Assembly: GCA_020428565.1 (NCBI GenBank) | Contig: JAGQMT010000005.1 | Location: 1,616 to 14,253 of the forward strand | DNA from: Candidatus Saccharimonadota bacterium | GTDB taxonomy: Bacteria; Patescibacteriota; Saccharimonadia; Saccharimonadales; JACDBH01 | Length of the DNA stretch: 12,638 bases | Reading direction: 5' to 3' | Shown: positions 6,528-12,638 of the stretch, piece after piece | How the letters are laid out: every line of letters begins with the position of its first letter | Numbering within the stretch: position 1 is the first letter of the stretch | Notes under the pieces: generated by a model | Databases searched by the model: none | What the model saw: the letters and a program-made list of their open reading frames with translations, nothing else | What the model was told of the DNA's origin: nothing | Translations under genes and position numbers: made by a program

Positions 6528-6689
6528 ATGAGCGAACAATTACAAACCATAGAGCCAGAAAGCACACAACCAGTCGATATAGAACCGACCAAGCTATTGC
6601 CAGTCTTGGGCAGATTAGCCTTGCTACAAGATCCAGAAGATCCACAGTACAACGACCATGATGGCAATGTAGTCCGTGGCTACAATTAA
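6528..6689 (+). CDS. Small acidic orphan protein, 53 residues
   Basis: No family recognised. AAGGAGG (6515-6521) lies 6 nt before the ATG and is the strongest Shine-Dalgarno sequence in the window. The frame is open upstream to 6435, but this start is decided by the Shine-Dalgarno. The protein is acidic: a Gln/Glu/Pro-rich N-terminal third (MSEQLQTIEPESTQPVDIEP), a short helix candidate KLLPVLGRLALLQ (residues 22-34), then a polar DPEDPQYNDHDG tail. There is no membrane segment or Cys. Upstream lies a promoter and an attenuator; downstream, after a weak hairpin (6706-6722, stem AGAGGTA/TGCCTTT), comes the rplJ promoter. Position and a highly translated start suggest a tightly regulated small protein; the role is unknown. 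Confidence 0.65.
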   Translation: MSEQLQTIEPESTQPVDIEPTKLLPVLGRLALLQDPEDPQYNDHDGNVVRGYN

Positions 6690-6714
6690 ACCACTACTGT
6701 CCAACAGAGGTATC

Positions 6715-6744
6715 TTGCCTTTTTGACGTACAACGTGCTATAAT
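6715..6744 (+). promoter_or_regulatory. Promoter of rplJ-rplL
   Basis: Extended -10 TGCTATAAT (TATAAT at 6739-6744, TG at 6736-6737) with a partial -35 TTGCCT (6715-6720) at 18 bp. A closer TTGACG (6723-6728) is only 10 bp away and cannot serve. Transcription would start near 6751, at the first base of the leader stem. Confidence 0.7.
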
Positions 6745-6749
6745 AAACA

Positions 6750-6887
6750 CGTTACCAAAGACAGTGACTGGATTGTCAAAGAATAAATTTCGATGAACAT
6801 CCTTAATAGCGTCACCGAGGTGCCAATCTAATCACTTAGTAAGCACACTTTTCGGCCTTTGGTAAATCCTATAGGCCGATTTTATTT
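6750..6887 (+). promoter_or_regulatory. L10-type ribosomal protein leader with attenuator
   Basis: The leader of rplJ. An outer 9-bp stem pairs TTACCAAAG (6752-6760) with CTTTGGTAA (6857-6865). Inside it, AGTGA (6763-6767) pairs with TCACT (6832-6836) and GATTG (6771-6775) with CAATC (6824-6828), separated by CTG against TAA, an asymmetric-looking internal loop of the kind that forms a kink-turn. The alternative stem TCGGCCT (6852-6858) with AGGCCGA (6873-6879), followed by TTTTATTT, is a terminator that shares bases with the 3' arm of the outer stem. In B. subtilis L10(L12)4 binds the rplJL leader and favours termination; the same is inferred here. Confidence 0.65.
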
Positions 6888-6962
6888 GGTAGGGCAAGCC
6901 TCAGCGAGAGTCGACGCTAACAAGGTAGCCACAAAATCAATTTTTACTCCAAAGGAGAAAAG

Positions 6963-7487
6963 ATGGCTTTAAAAAAAGCACAAAAAGACGCAGTCGTTGC
7001 GCAAGTAGCCGAATTACTAGCTAAATCCAAACTAACAGTCGTTGCTGAGTACAAAGGAACCACCGTTAAGGCAATCCAACAACTCAGAAGAAGTGCCAAA
7101 GAAAACGGCACCAAAGTATCTGTAGTCAAAAACCGTCTAGTAATCAAAGCACTAGAAACCAGCGAAGTCCTAAAAAGTGTAGAAACCAACGCCCTAAAAG
7201 GTCAGTTACTATACGCTTTTAACTCAGCTGATGAAGTTGCTCCGGCGCAAGTACTCAACGACTTCGCAAAGAACAACCCAACAATCCAGTTTGTTGGCGC
7301 AATCACACCAGAAGGCACATTCATGAGCGCTGAAGAAGTCAAGGCATTGGCCGTACTTCCAAGCAAGAACGAGCTGATCGCTCAAGTTGTAGCAACCCTA
7401 CAATCACCGCTAAACGACACCATGAACGCACTTTCTGGCAACCTACACGCTCTACTAGACGGTGTAAGCGACAAAACTACCGCCTAA
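6963..7487 (+). CDS. rplJ: 50S ribosomal protein L10
   Basis: Forms the base of the ribosomal stalk and carries L7/L12 dimers on its C-terminal helix; recruits translation factors. 174 residues, near the usual 165-180. Family features: N-terminal KKAQKDAVVAQVAELLAKSK, TVVAEYKGTTVKAIQQLRR, VVKNRLVIKAL (about 55-65), and the conserved LAVLPSKNELIAQVVATLQSP around 120-141. The C-terminal helix for L12 dimers is short. The ATG is fixed by AAAGGAGA (6951-6958). It is preceded by the L10-type leader and is 44 nt upstream of rplL in one operon, as in most bacteria. Unusually, rplA is not directly upstream. Confidence 0.97.
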   Translation: MALKKAQKDAVVAQVAELLAKSKLTVVAEYKGTTVKAIQQLRRSAKENGTKVSVVKNRLVIKALETSEVLKSVETNALKGQLLYAFNSADEVAPAQVLNDFAKNNPTIQFVGAITPEGTFMSAEEVKALAVLPSKNELIAQVVATLQSPLNDTMNALSGNLHALLDGVSDKTTA

Positions 7488-7531
7488 GTTTGGCAACTCA
7501 ATAATTTAATACATTTAAGGAATCTACCATT

Positions 7532-7912
7532 ATGGCAAAAGACCTAAAGAAATTTGCAGAAGAATTAACAAGCCTAACTGTGCTTGAAGTAAACGAACTA
7601 AAGACAATCCTAAAAGATGAGTACGGCATCGAACCTGCTGCCGCTGCTGTAGCTGTTGCTGGCCCTGTTGCTGGTGGCGAAGCTGCTGCTGACGAAGGCA
7701 AGGCCGAGTACGACATCATCCTAAAAGACGCTGGTGCTCAAAAAGTAGCCGTTATCAAGGCTGTCAAAGACATCACCGGTCTTGGTCTTGGCGAAGCAAA
7801 AGCTATCGTAGATGGCGCTCCAAAGACCGTCCTAGAAGCTGTCAAAAAAGAAGATGCCGAAGGTCACAAAAAGGCCCTAGAAGAAGCTGGCGCAACCGTA
7901 GAATTAGCCTAA
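7532..7912 (+). CDS. rplL: 50S ribosomal protein L7/L12
   Basis: Multicopy stalk protein that recruits and stimulates GTPase factors (EF-Tu, EF-G, IF2). 126 residues, typical length. The N-terminal dimerisation helices (FAEELTSLTVLEVNELKTIL) are followed by an Ala/Val/Gly-rich hinge (about 36-53) and the globular C-terminal domain from about residue 58, with the canonical GLGLGEAKAIVDGAPKTV and ending GATVELA. AAGGAA (7517-7522) is the ribosome-binding site. It is the last gene of the rplJL operon, closed by a very strong terminator 11 nt past its stop. Confidence 0.98.
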   Translation: MAKDLKKFAEELTSLTVLEVNELKTILKDEYGIEPAAAAVAVAGPVAGGEAAADEGKAEYDIILKDAGAQKVAVIKAVKDITGLGLGEAKAIVDGAPKTVLEAVKKEDAEGHKKALEEAGATVELA

Positions 7913-7922
7913 ATTCTACATA

Positions 7923-7961
7923 ATAAATATACCCCTAATTTAGGGGTATATTTATTTTTTT
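7923..7961 (+). terminator. Rho-independent terminator of the rplJL operon
   Basis: Perfect 15-bp stem (7923-7937 with 7941-7955) with loop ATT, ending in a run of six T (7955-7960). It abuts the -10 of the next gene's promoter, leaving little room for a -35. Confidence 0.95.
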
Positions 7962-7965
7962 ATAC

Positions 7966-7971
7966 TATAAT
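7966..7971 (+). promoter_or_regulatory. -10 element of a leaderless promoter for the zinc-finger gene
   Basis: TATAAT ends 6 nt before the ATG at 7978, so transcription should begin at the start codon. There is no Shine-Dalgarno sequence. No convincing -35 is seen because the rplL terminator fills that position. Confidence 0.5.
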
Positions 7972-7977
7972 ATAAGT

Positions 7978-8910
7978 ATGGAATTAGCAATATATCTAAT
8001 TATTATCCTTTTTGTCGCCATACCTATATATCTAAGGAAATATCGAAGACCCAGTAGTCTAAACTCATCCATACTACTCAGTTACTACACTCAAGACAGC
8101 AATGTAATAAATCTGTCCAACGAACTCCTATCAAATGACACTGCTCATATAAAGCTTTTTCTGCAGAAACCTAGTATTCTCAACTACATCTTTTCCAACC
8201 TACATCGTAAACGAAACTATTTTATAGACATAGTATACCTACCGTTCACAACTAATATCAGATTGCTAGGTATACCTACTTCAAGCCCAATCAAGCTAGA
8301 CCCTACCAAAGGCGATTCTTTAATGGTGCCGGTCATGCTAGAAGGCGATTTTCCCAATTACTTCAATCTTTACTCCAACAATAATCAGGGTACAGAAGTG
8401 CGATATTTCATGGATCCAACAGCTATGGCATTCGTTGTAGATGTATGCAAAAAGTACAGCTGGGAAATCGTAAACGATGAACTTATCATTGTCAGTGAAA
8501 GTGGCGTGGATACGGAAGAGATTAAGAACTTCATATCAGAAATACAACCAAAGATTGAAGTTCCAGCGAGTAACTTACACCCGAACTTACGAGGGGAGTA
8601 TAAATTGGCTTTTTTACGCAAAGTACAGTGCCCAATATGTAAAACTAGGACAGATAGGATGCCCGATAATACACACAAATGCCCTCAAGGCCATGGTCAC
8701 CTTGTAACAGGTTCAGACCTGGTAAGACTTGCTAAACTAAAGCCTTTGGACATTACAATAGCCAAGGGTAAAAATGATCATAACAGGAACCTAAAATGTC
8801 CAAACTGTCAGCAAATAATGGCCACAATCAAATACAAAAGCTTTAATCTTGATACCTGCATCAACTGCCCATACCGTTGGCTAGACGACGACGAAATAAG
8901 GCAAAATTAA
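7978..8910 (+). CDS. Membrane-anchored protein with zinc ribbons, C-terminal TFIIB-type zinc finger
   Basis: 310 residues. A hydrophobic segment at 3-19 (LAIYLIIILFVAIPIYL) followed by RKYRR gives an N-terminal anchor with the rest inside the cell. Residues 25-210 are not recognised. A first metal-binding candidate is C218-x2-C221 ... C235-x3-H239. The second, C274-x2-C277 ... C294-x2-C297 followed by WLDDDEI (301-307), fits the small TFIIB-like zinc-finger family (PF13453), whose hallmark is CxxC-CxxC then WLDxxE. Function of that family is mostly unknown. The ATG is supported by a -10 only 6 nt upstream and by the lack of any ribosome-binding site, so the mRNA is probably leaderless. Codon use is more AT-rich and Ser/Asn/Ile-rich than in the adjacent ribosomal genes. 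Confidence 0.85.
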   Translation: MELAIYLIIILFVAIPIYLRKYRRPSSLNSSILLSYYTQDSNVINLSNELLSNDTAHIKLFLQKPSILNYIFSNLHRKRNYFIDIVYLPFTTNIRLLGIPTSSPIKLDPTKGDSLMVPVMLEGDFPNYFNLYSNNNQGTEVRYFMDPTAMAFVVDVCKKYSWEIVNDELIIVSESGVDTEEIKNFISEIQPKIEVPASNLHPNLRGEYKLAFLRKVQCPICKTRTDRMPDNTHKCPQGHGHLVTGSDLVRLAKLKPLDITIAKGKNDHNRNLKCPNCQQIMATIKYKSFNLDTCINCPYRWLDDDEIRQN

Positions 8911-8971
8911 TATGATGGTCATAGAATTAGACAAGATATATTAATATCACTCTTAGCACACTTGGATTCTA

Positions 8972-10159
8972 CTAAACTGTAAAGAACGTAATATCATCTA
9001 TATCCTTCTGCCCAGTCAACATCTTCTTGCGTTGATTATTCGTTCTTGGCCTAATTGGTACCCAAATAATATCTGTCAACAAGCCTAGTCTTTTTTGTGT
9101 ATATGTATCGATTTGGCCGACTACACAAAATGCCACACTAGAATCGCGCATACTAGAATCTCGGTATATCCTCACTAACCCATTAGTCAAAGCGAGTTGT
9201 TCTATAGATTCAAAGCGCATACACTGCATGGTAATCTTTTCGGCCTCAGAGCCCAGATTGACATGAGCCAAGCGATGATTGCCGTTACGGGTATCTGGAA
9301 CATACATATCACTTGGGCTAAATGCCATCATAAACCTCTCGACTTGTAGCTCTTCATTGAACTTGTGAATCAACTCTTCAACTCTAGCAATTTGCGCTAC
9401 TGTCTGACTACGACGAAAAACAGTACTAGCCAATAGTCTACGCATCTTATGAGCCGAATCCTCCAGATCATACACAAACTCCGCTATATCATAGTCCTCG
9501 TACTCTTCATCAAAATTACCAGGCTCCACCAACTCTACCGAAATGCTCGCACTATTCATAATCGCTTTGTGTATGATTCTGTCTGCGATAATCGCACTTC
9601 CAGCCACGTCATCTAGTCCCTCTTCGCTGAGCACAAACTCTGTATATAAACGCATACCACCTTCGGGGTCGCATATTTTATCAATAACGTCACCGTACAA
9701 TTCATCTCTAAACGCTGAATTGATCATCATTGTATCGACACCCATATCGTCATCCATTTCCTCGTTCTCTTCGGCACAAGATTCTATATCATGTCGATCA
9801 GCAAAGGTCATATACTCGGCATCCGATAGGTATATCGTATTCATTCGACCAACCATACCGTCAACTCTACTGTATATACTATATGGACTACTATCAGGCA
9901 TAATAGTAGGAATACATCCATGACCGCTAAAGGTGACGTCCAGATGACTGACGTCTTCTATTTGTTCACCGAGATCATCAACTTCACAAGCAATAGCGTA
10001 TGGCAATGGTCTATGAGGCTCTTGCTCATGCCACAGAGCTATCTTGGCGGCCAATAAATACGACCCCTGAATAACATGATTCAACCGATCGACATCATGC
10101 ATAAAATCTTCTGGCACAACATCCTGTGGGTGCCTTGTTTCTTTTGGCGCATTTGACAT
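8972..10159 (-). CDS. Orphan acidic protein, 395 residues
   Basis: No family recognised. Soluble, without signal peptide or membrane segment. Strongly acidic patches at 129-138 (CAEENEEMDDDMG region) and 217-232 (DEEYEDYDIAEF), and a basic C-terminal part (355-385, with KR and RKK). The region from about 235 to 275 looks helical and may form a coiled coil. The start is supported by a promoter TTGCAA-N17-TATAAT whose -10 ends 8 nt before the ATG, without a Shine-Dalgarno site. It is divergent from the 10371-11219 gene and converges on the zinc-finger gene, with 61 nt between the stops and no clear terminator (only a weak AT palindrome at 8935-8948). Confidence 0.8.
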   Translation of the reverse strand: MSNAPKETRHPQDVVPEDFMHDVDRLNHVIQGSYLLAAKIALWHEQEPHRPLPYAIACEVDDLGEQIEDVSHLDVTFSGHGCIPTIMPDSSPYSIYSRVDGMVGRMNTIYLSDAEYMTFADRHDIESCAEENEEMDDDMGVDTMMINSAFRDELYGDVIDKICDPEGGMRLYTEFVLSEEGLDDVAGSAIIADRIIHKAIMNSASISVELVEPGNFDEEYEDYDIAEFVYDLEDSAHKMRRLLASTVFRRSQTVAQIARVEELIHKFNEELQVERFMMAFSPSDMYVPDTRNGNHRLAHVNLGSEAEKITMQCMRFESIEQLALTNGLVRIYRDSSMRDSSVAFCVVGQIDTYTQKRLGLLTDIIWVPIRPRTNNQRKKMLTGQKDIDDITFFTV

Positions 10160-10167
10160 ATTCTATC

Positions 10168-10196
10168 ATTATAGTGCTAGACAACGAAAATTGCAA
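10168..10196 (-). promoter_or_regulatory. Leaderless-type promoter of the 8972-10159 gene
   Basis: On the minus strand -35 TTGCAA (10196-10191), 17-bp spacer, -10 TATAAT (10173-10168). The -10 ends 8 nt before the ATG, so the transcript starts at or within about 2 nt of the start codon. Confidence 0.65.
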
Positions 10197-10334
10197 TATA
10201 GCAACCTTATGATATAAATGTTAGAGGCTATGTTTTGTTCAATTTCTTAGGCTCTGTACCCACCCAAAACACCTTGCAAAATACTATAATCAAAAAGGTT
10301 ATCGACCCAAATTCATGGTAAAGCATAGGTTAAT

Positions 10335-10367
10335 TTGCAATAAAAGCACTATTAACTATAATATAAT
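10335..10367 (+). promoter_or_regulatory. Leaderless-type promoter of the 10371-11219 gene
   Basis: -35 TTGCAA (10335-10340), 16-bp spacer, -10 TATAAT (10357-10362), overlapped by a second TATAAT (10362-10367). The first ends 8 nt before the ATG. The -35 is the same TTGCAA as in the divergent partner. A further isolated TATAAT at 10285-10290 has no matching -35. Confidence 0.6.
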
Positions 10368-10370
10368 CGC

Positions 10371-11219
10371 ATGGGAAACCAACAACACCCTTCTGTCACA
10401 TCAGTTTATGACCGTCTTGCAAGTCTTCGCTCGATAGCTATTGAGCAAGAGAACCCCAATATGTCACTCGGTCCATTTGCAATCAGACTACTTGACGAAC
10501 AACTACAGCAAATCATCGCCAACACTGGCAAACTTTGTCTAGCTGGCGAAGTATATTATTGTGATGAAACAACCGAAGAGCCATTGTTAACAACCAAGTT
10601 GGTCGATACCGTAGCGCCCATAGTTTCTGAAGTCCATATAGTTCATAGACCGGCTCCAAACGCACACCAAGGACGCATTTTGCATGTCGGAACTATCGAG
10701 CAACCAAACGGCGAACCGCGACGAATCGGTGGTAGAATAACTCAGAGCAAAATTCACGTACCAGATGTAATACTAGCCAATATCGCATCAGAAATAATAT
10801 CAGAACGTGGCCCAAATATTGGATTACTTATACAGGATAAGCTCAGGGGCGAGCCGATTACCCAGCAAATTGCCGAACAAATCATACCCATTACGCATGA
10901 TACACTGCAGATGAATACAATGATGGTCGATAACATCATCAAAAGTCTACCAACTGTCCAAATGCGCCAATTCTACACTGAACATCTGAATCGTGTCCTA
11001 CAACTCAGCCAATTTGAAGTCAAAATATCACACATCAATAGCCCAGCATCCATGACCATCGATGCCCAAGAGTTTACTTATGCAATTAGCAAACTAACAG
11101 GTTGCAGTGCGCCATGTATCACGCGAACTATCGATGACCATGGCACAACTCAGCTCATTGAACTATCGACAATAATATCGGCTACTTTTACCCAAAAATC
11201 TATGCCGTCTCAGGGATAG
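10371..11219 (+). CDS. Orphan protein, 282 residues
   Basis: No family recognised. Soluble, no signal peptide or membrane segment. The N-terminal third contains a helical stretch (SLGPFAIRLLDEQLQQIIAN), the middle is beta-rich (EVHIVHRPAP, RILHVGTIEQ), and the rest is helical (LANIASEIISERG, IAEQIIPITH). Four cysteines: two in the first 65 residues, and a C-x3-C (GCSAPC) near 243. There is no Shine-Dalgarno sequence; the start follows a -10 element by 8 nt. It is divergent from the 395-residue orphan, sharing a 211-bp intergenic region, and its last 20 bp overlap the end of the converging gene at 11200-12135. Confidence 0.8.
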   Translation: MGNQQHPSVTSVYDRLASLRSIAIEQENPNMSLGPFAIRLLDEQLQQIIANTGKLCLAGEVYYCDETTEEPLLTTKLVDTVAPIVSEVHIVHRPAPNAHQGRILHVGTIEQPNGEPRRIGGRITQSKIHVPDVILANIASEIISERGPNIGLLIQDKLRGEPITQQIAEQIIPITHDTLQMNTMMVDNIIKSLPTVQMRQFYTEHLNRVLQLSQFEVKISHINSPASMTIDAQEFTYAISKLTGCSAPCITRTIDDHGTTQLIELSTIISATFTQKSMPSQG

Positions 11220-12135
11220 ATTCCGATACAGACGGTGAACCACGGCTGTTATCAAGATTAGGTGTATTAGGCAACCATAGCCGCCTATCGGCAGTATGGA
11301 TTTTGGCCAAGCTCAATATATAACTACCCAAAATACGTTGTTTTGAAATAGCCTGTAGGTTATATTCGATCATCCCAAATATATTCTCAGCTATGTCGGA
11401 TTCCTTGTCCCAGCGACTAGCGCCACGCATAGTCGCAGGCGTAATAGACCCATTAGGCGTCGAGCTAAATAACTCAACAAAGTCCTTGTAATTAGCAGGT
11501 AGCATCGCCACAAACTCCGATTCGGTAACACCACTAGCTTGCACCCGTTCAATCAATGCCGGGTGGTTGGCCTCGATGTAATCATCTAGTTTTGCAATCG
11601 TGTCTCGTGTTCGCATACTATTAAGGTCCGTCAAATCAGTAGCCCGCATACCACCAACCAAAGGCGTATCCGCAATCATTAGTTGAGGCAGTTCGTCTAG
11701 CTTAGACTTGCGTAACAAATGCCCCAACCACTTATACAGCTTGCCATCTCGACCCATAAACGCCGTATAATCACCATCTACAGCACTGTCCTTGATATCA
11801 ACTTCGCCCCTGAGCTTGAGTTCAACACGCCCCGCTTCTTGCTCTGGTGTACGGTCCTTCATAGTCTTAATTTTTACAACCCTAGTAGTTCCGCTAATAG
11901 CGTCTCTGGATATCCAGTCCTTAGGGTTATCGGCCATATCAGAAGTGTCTACCGTATTCACCCGTACAGTTTCGTACAACAAACCTGCTCGTACAAACAA
12001 GTCCACTACACGATTCGACGCAGTTTCCGCCGTTTGAAGATTAGTTTCAGCAAAAATTGATGCACTCAATACAGCATCCATGTCCACACTTGGTGCTGGC
12101 GTAGATTCAACTGACCTTGGTACATAAAAAATCAT
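11200..12135 (-). CDS. Soluble-looking homolog of bacterial polyprenyl-phosphate sugar phosphotransferases
   Basis: Family members move a sugar-1-phosphate from a UDP-sugar to undecaprenyl phosphate, starting capsule, exopolysaccharide or glycoprotein glycan synthesis. Recognisable pieces, in order: VVKIKTMKD (86-94) for the family KFRTM motif; LLRKSKLDELPQL (140-152) for LRKTSLDELPQL, keeping the Asp-Glu catalytic pair (D147, E148); TPLVGGMR (157-164) for MSLVGPRP; then, after an insertion of about 65 residues, SITPATMRG (230-238) and IEYNLQAISK...LGSYILSLAKI (256-279) for the C-terminal helix region. The hydrophobic N-terminal membrane-entering helix is missing: the N-terminus is polar. AAAGGT lies about 6 nt before the ATG. 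It could be a catalytically altered or cytosolic relative. It overlaps the convergent 10371-11219 gene by 20 bp. Family assignment rests on motif order. Confidence 0.72.
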   Translation of the reverse strand: MIFYVPRSVESTPAPSVDMDAVLSASIFAETNLQTAETASNRVVDLFVRAGLLYETVRVNTVDTSDMADNPKDWISRDAISGTTRVVKIKTMKDRTPEQEAGRVELKLRGEVDIKDSAVDGDYTAFMGRDGKLYKWLGHLLRKSKLDELPQLMIADTPLVGGMRATDLTDLNSMRTRDTIAKLDDYIEANHPALIERVQASGVTESEFVAMLPANYKDFVELFSSTPNGSITPATMRGASRWDKESDIAENIFGMIEYNLQAISKQRILGSYILSLAKIHTADRRLWLPNTPNLDNSRGSPSVSESIPETA

Positions 12136-12342
12136 ATTTTACCTTTGTTTACTATATTTATCGTATTATTGTCTTTAATTTAATGTCTGAGTCACACAGC
12201 CAAAACACCTAGCGAAATCTGCTAAATACAGCTCGATTTACCCAGAATTACTAGTAGTATAAAACAAAATCACCAAAAAAGCAACCATTTTAATAATTTT
12301 TTACCTTTTATTGAGGCAACATCACCTTAAACCTACCAAAAA

Positions 12343-12351
12343 TGATATAAT
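12343..12351 (+). promoter_or_regulatory. Extended -10 promoter of the gene at 12394
   Basis: TGATATAAT, an extended -10 (TATAAT at 12346-12351), with no good -35 at the usual distance. Transcription from near 12358 would leave a 36-nt leader holding GAGG (12386-12389). The rest of the 258-nt gap 12136-12393 is AT-rich and shows no gene, RNA or terminator. Confidence 0.55.
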
Positions 12352-12393
12352 ACGACACATAACCAAAGGTGAAGAGAGCAAGAAAGAGGCAAC

Positions 12394-12638
12394 ATGAAAA
12401 AGCTCAAAGTATCTATCCAAGATGAACACACGTTAGTTTTGCAAGAAGACGGACAAAAAGGCGATATTATCGACCTAAAATCGATCCATGAAACAGATAT
12501 AGATAACTCAACGATTACAAGTGTCGTGAACTCTATCAAAAAGGACGCTTTTGAGGCTGAAGTTACCAAAATGCGCGAACAATTAGAACGCGAAAAAGCC
12601 CTAGAAGCAAAACTAAAAGAACAAGAACTGCAGGAAAA
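12394..12638 (+). CDS. DUF2130-like coiled-coil protein, N-terminal part
   Basis: Runs off the window after 81 codons, so the product is partial. Residues 1-30 (KKLKVSIQDEHTLVLQEDG, then KGDIIDLKSI) look like a small beta-rich domain. From about 45 onward a heptad-like, Glu/Lys-rich helix (FEAEVTKMREQLEREKALEA) begins a coiled coil. That order, with the phrase LQEDGxKGDIIDL followed by a long coiled coil, recalls DUF2130 proteins, which usually continue with a C-terminal nuclease-like domain; this part is memory, not a search. GAGG lies 4 nt before the ATG and an extended -10 stands 42 nt upstream. Confidence 0.6.
   Translation, partial: MKKLKVSIQDEHTLVLQEDGQKGDIIDLKSIHETDIDNSTITSVVNSIKKDAFEAEVTKMREQLEREKALEAKLKEQELQE

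Noticed and set aside
6723..6744. TTGACG with TATAAT as the rplJ promoter.
   Set aside because: Spacing is only 10 bp; the extended -10 with TTGCCT at 18 bp is preferred.
12313..12395. 10-bp direct repeat GAGGCAACAT (12313-12322 and 12386-12395), the second at the start codon.
   Set aside because: Only two short copies 73 bp apart, with no start codon at the first; chance is likely.
1..12638. tRNA genes, insertion sequences, phage genes or toxin-antitoxin pairs.
   Set aside because: No transposase or integrase motifs, terminal inverted repeats or cloverleaf sequences seen on reading both strands.
1..12638. UGA recoded as glycine, as in Gracilibacteria/SR1.
   Set aside because: Conserved proteins need no UGA to be read through; L1, L10, L7/L12 and Dcd end normally and contain no in-frame TGA.

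Overview
The window looks like bacterial chromosome of roughly 40-45% GC with the standard genetic code: long ORFs end in TAA, TAG or TGA, and no TGA is read through. Divergent ribosomal proteins L1, L10 and L7/L12, a dCTP deaminase, a thymidylate kinase fused to a ThyX-type protein, many compact orphan genes and apparently leaderless promoters suggest a Candidate Phyla Radiation bacterium, most likely Saccharibacteria (TM7) or a relative. That placement is inference from gene style, not from a marker tree.

Layout. 1-1136: rplA (L1) with a long N-terminal extension and a strong terminator. 1168-2280 (-): a single-pass, outward-facing orphan protein. 2474-5513: a two-gene dTMP operon, dcd overlapping a tmk-thyX fusion. 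5556-5990 (-): a small orphan gene. 5991-6527: a dense intergenic region with a triple 10-bp repeat, a minus-strand terminator, a candidate 41-codon minus-strand gene, face-to-face promoters separated by phased A-rich repeats, and a leader with an 18-codon peptide and a three-part attenuator in front of a 53-aa ORF that has the best Shine-Dalgarno sequence in the window. 6715-7961: rplJ-rplL with its own promoter, an L10-type leader with an attenuator, and a strong terminator. 7978-8910: a membrane-anchored protein with a TFIIB-type zinc finger. 8972-10159 (-) and 10371-11219 (+): divergent orphans with similar leaderless promoters. 11200-12135 (-): a soluble-looking relative of the polyprenyl-phosphate sugar phosphotransferases. 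12394-end: the start of a coiled-coil, DUF2130-like gene.

Two themes connect the genes. First, dcd and tmk-thyX together could carry dCTP through dUMP and dTMP to dTDP. The ThyX half is two tandem domains whose conserved active-site residues are divided between them. Second, ribosomal protein genes usually found together (rplA and rplJL) are about 5.9 kb apart here, and rplJL has kept an autoregulatory-type leader.
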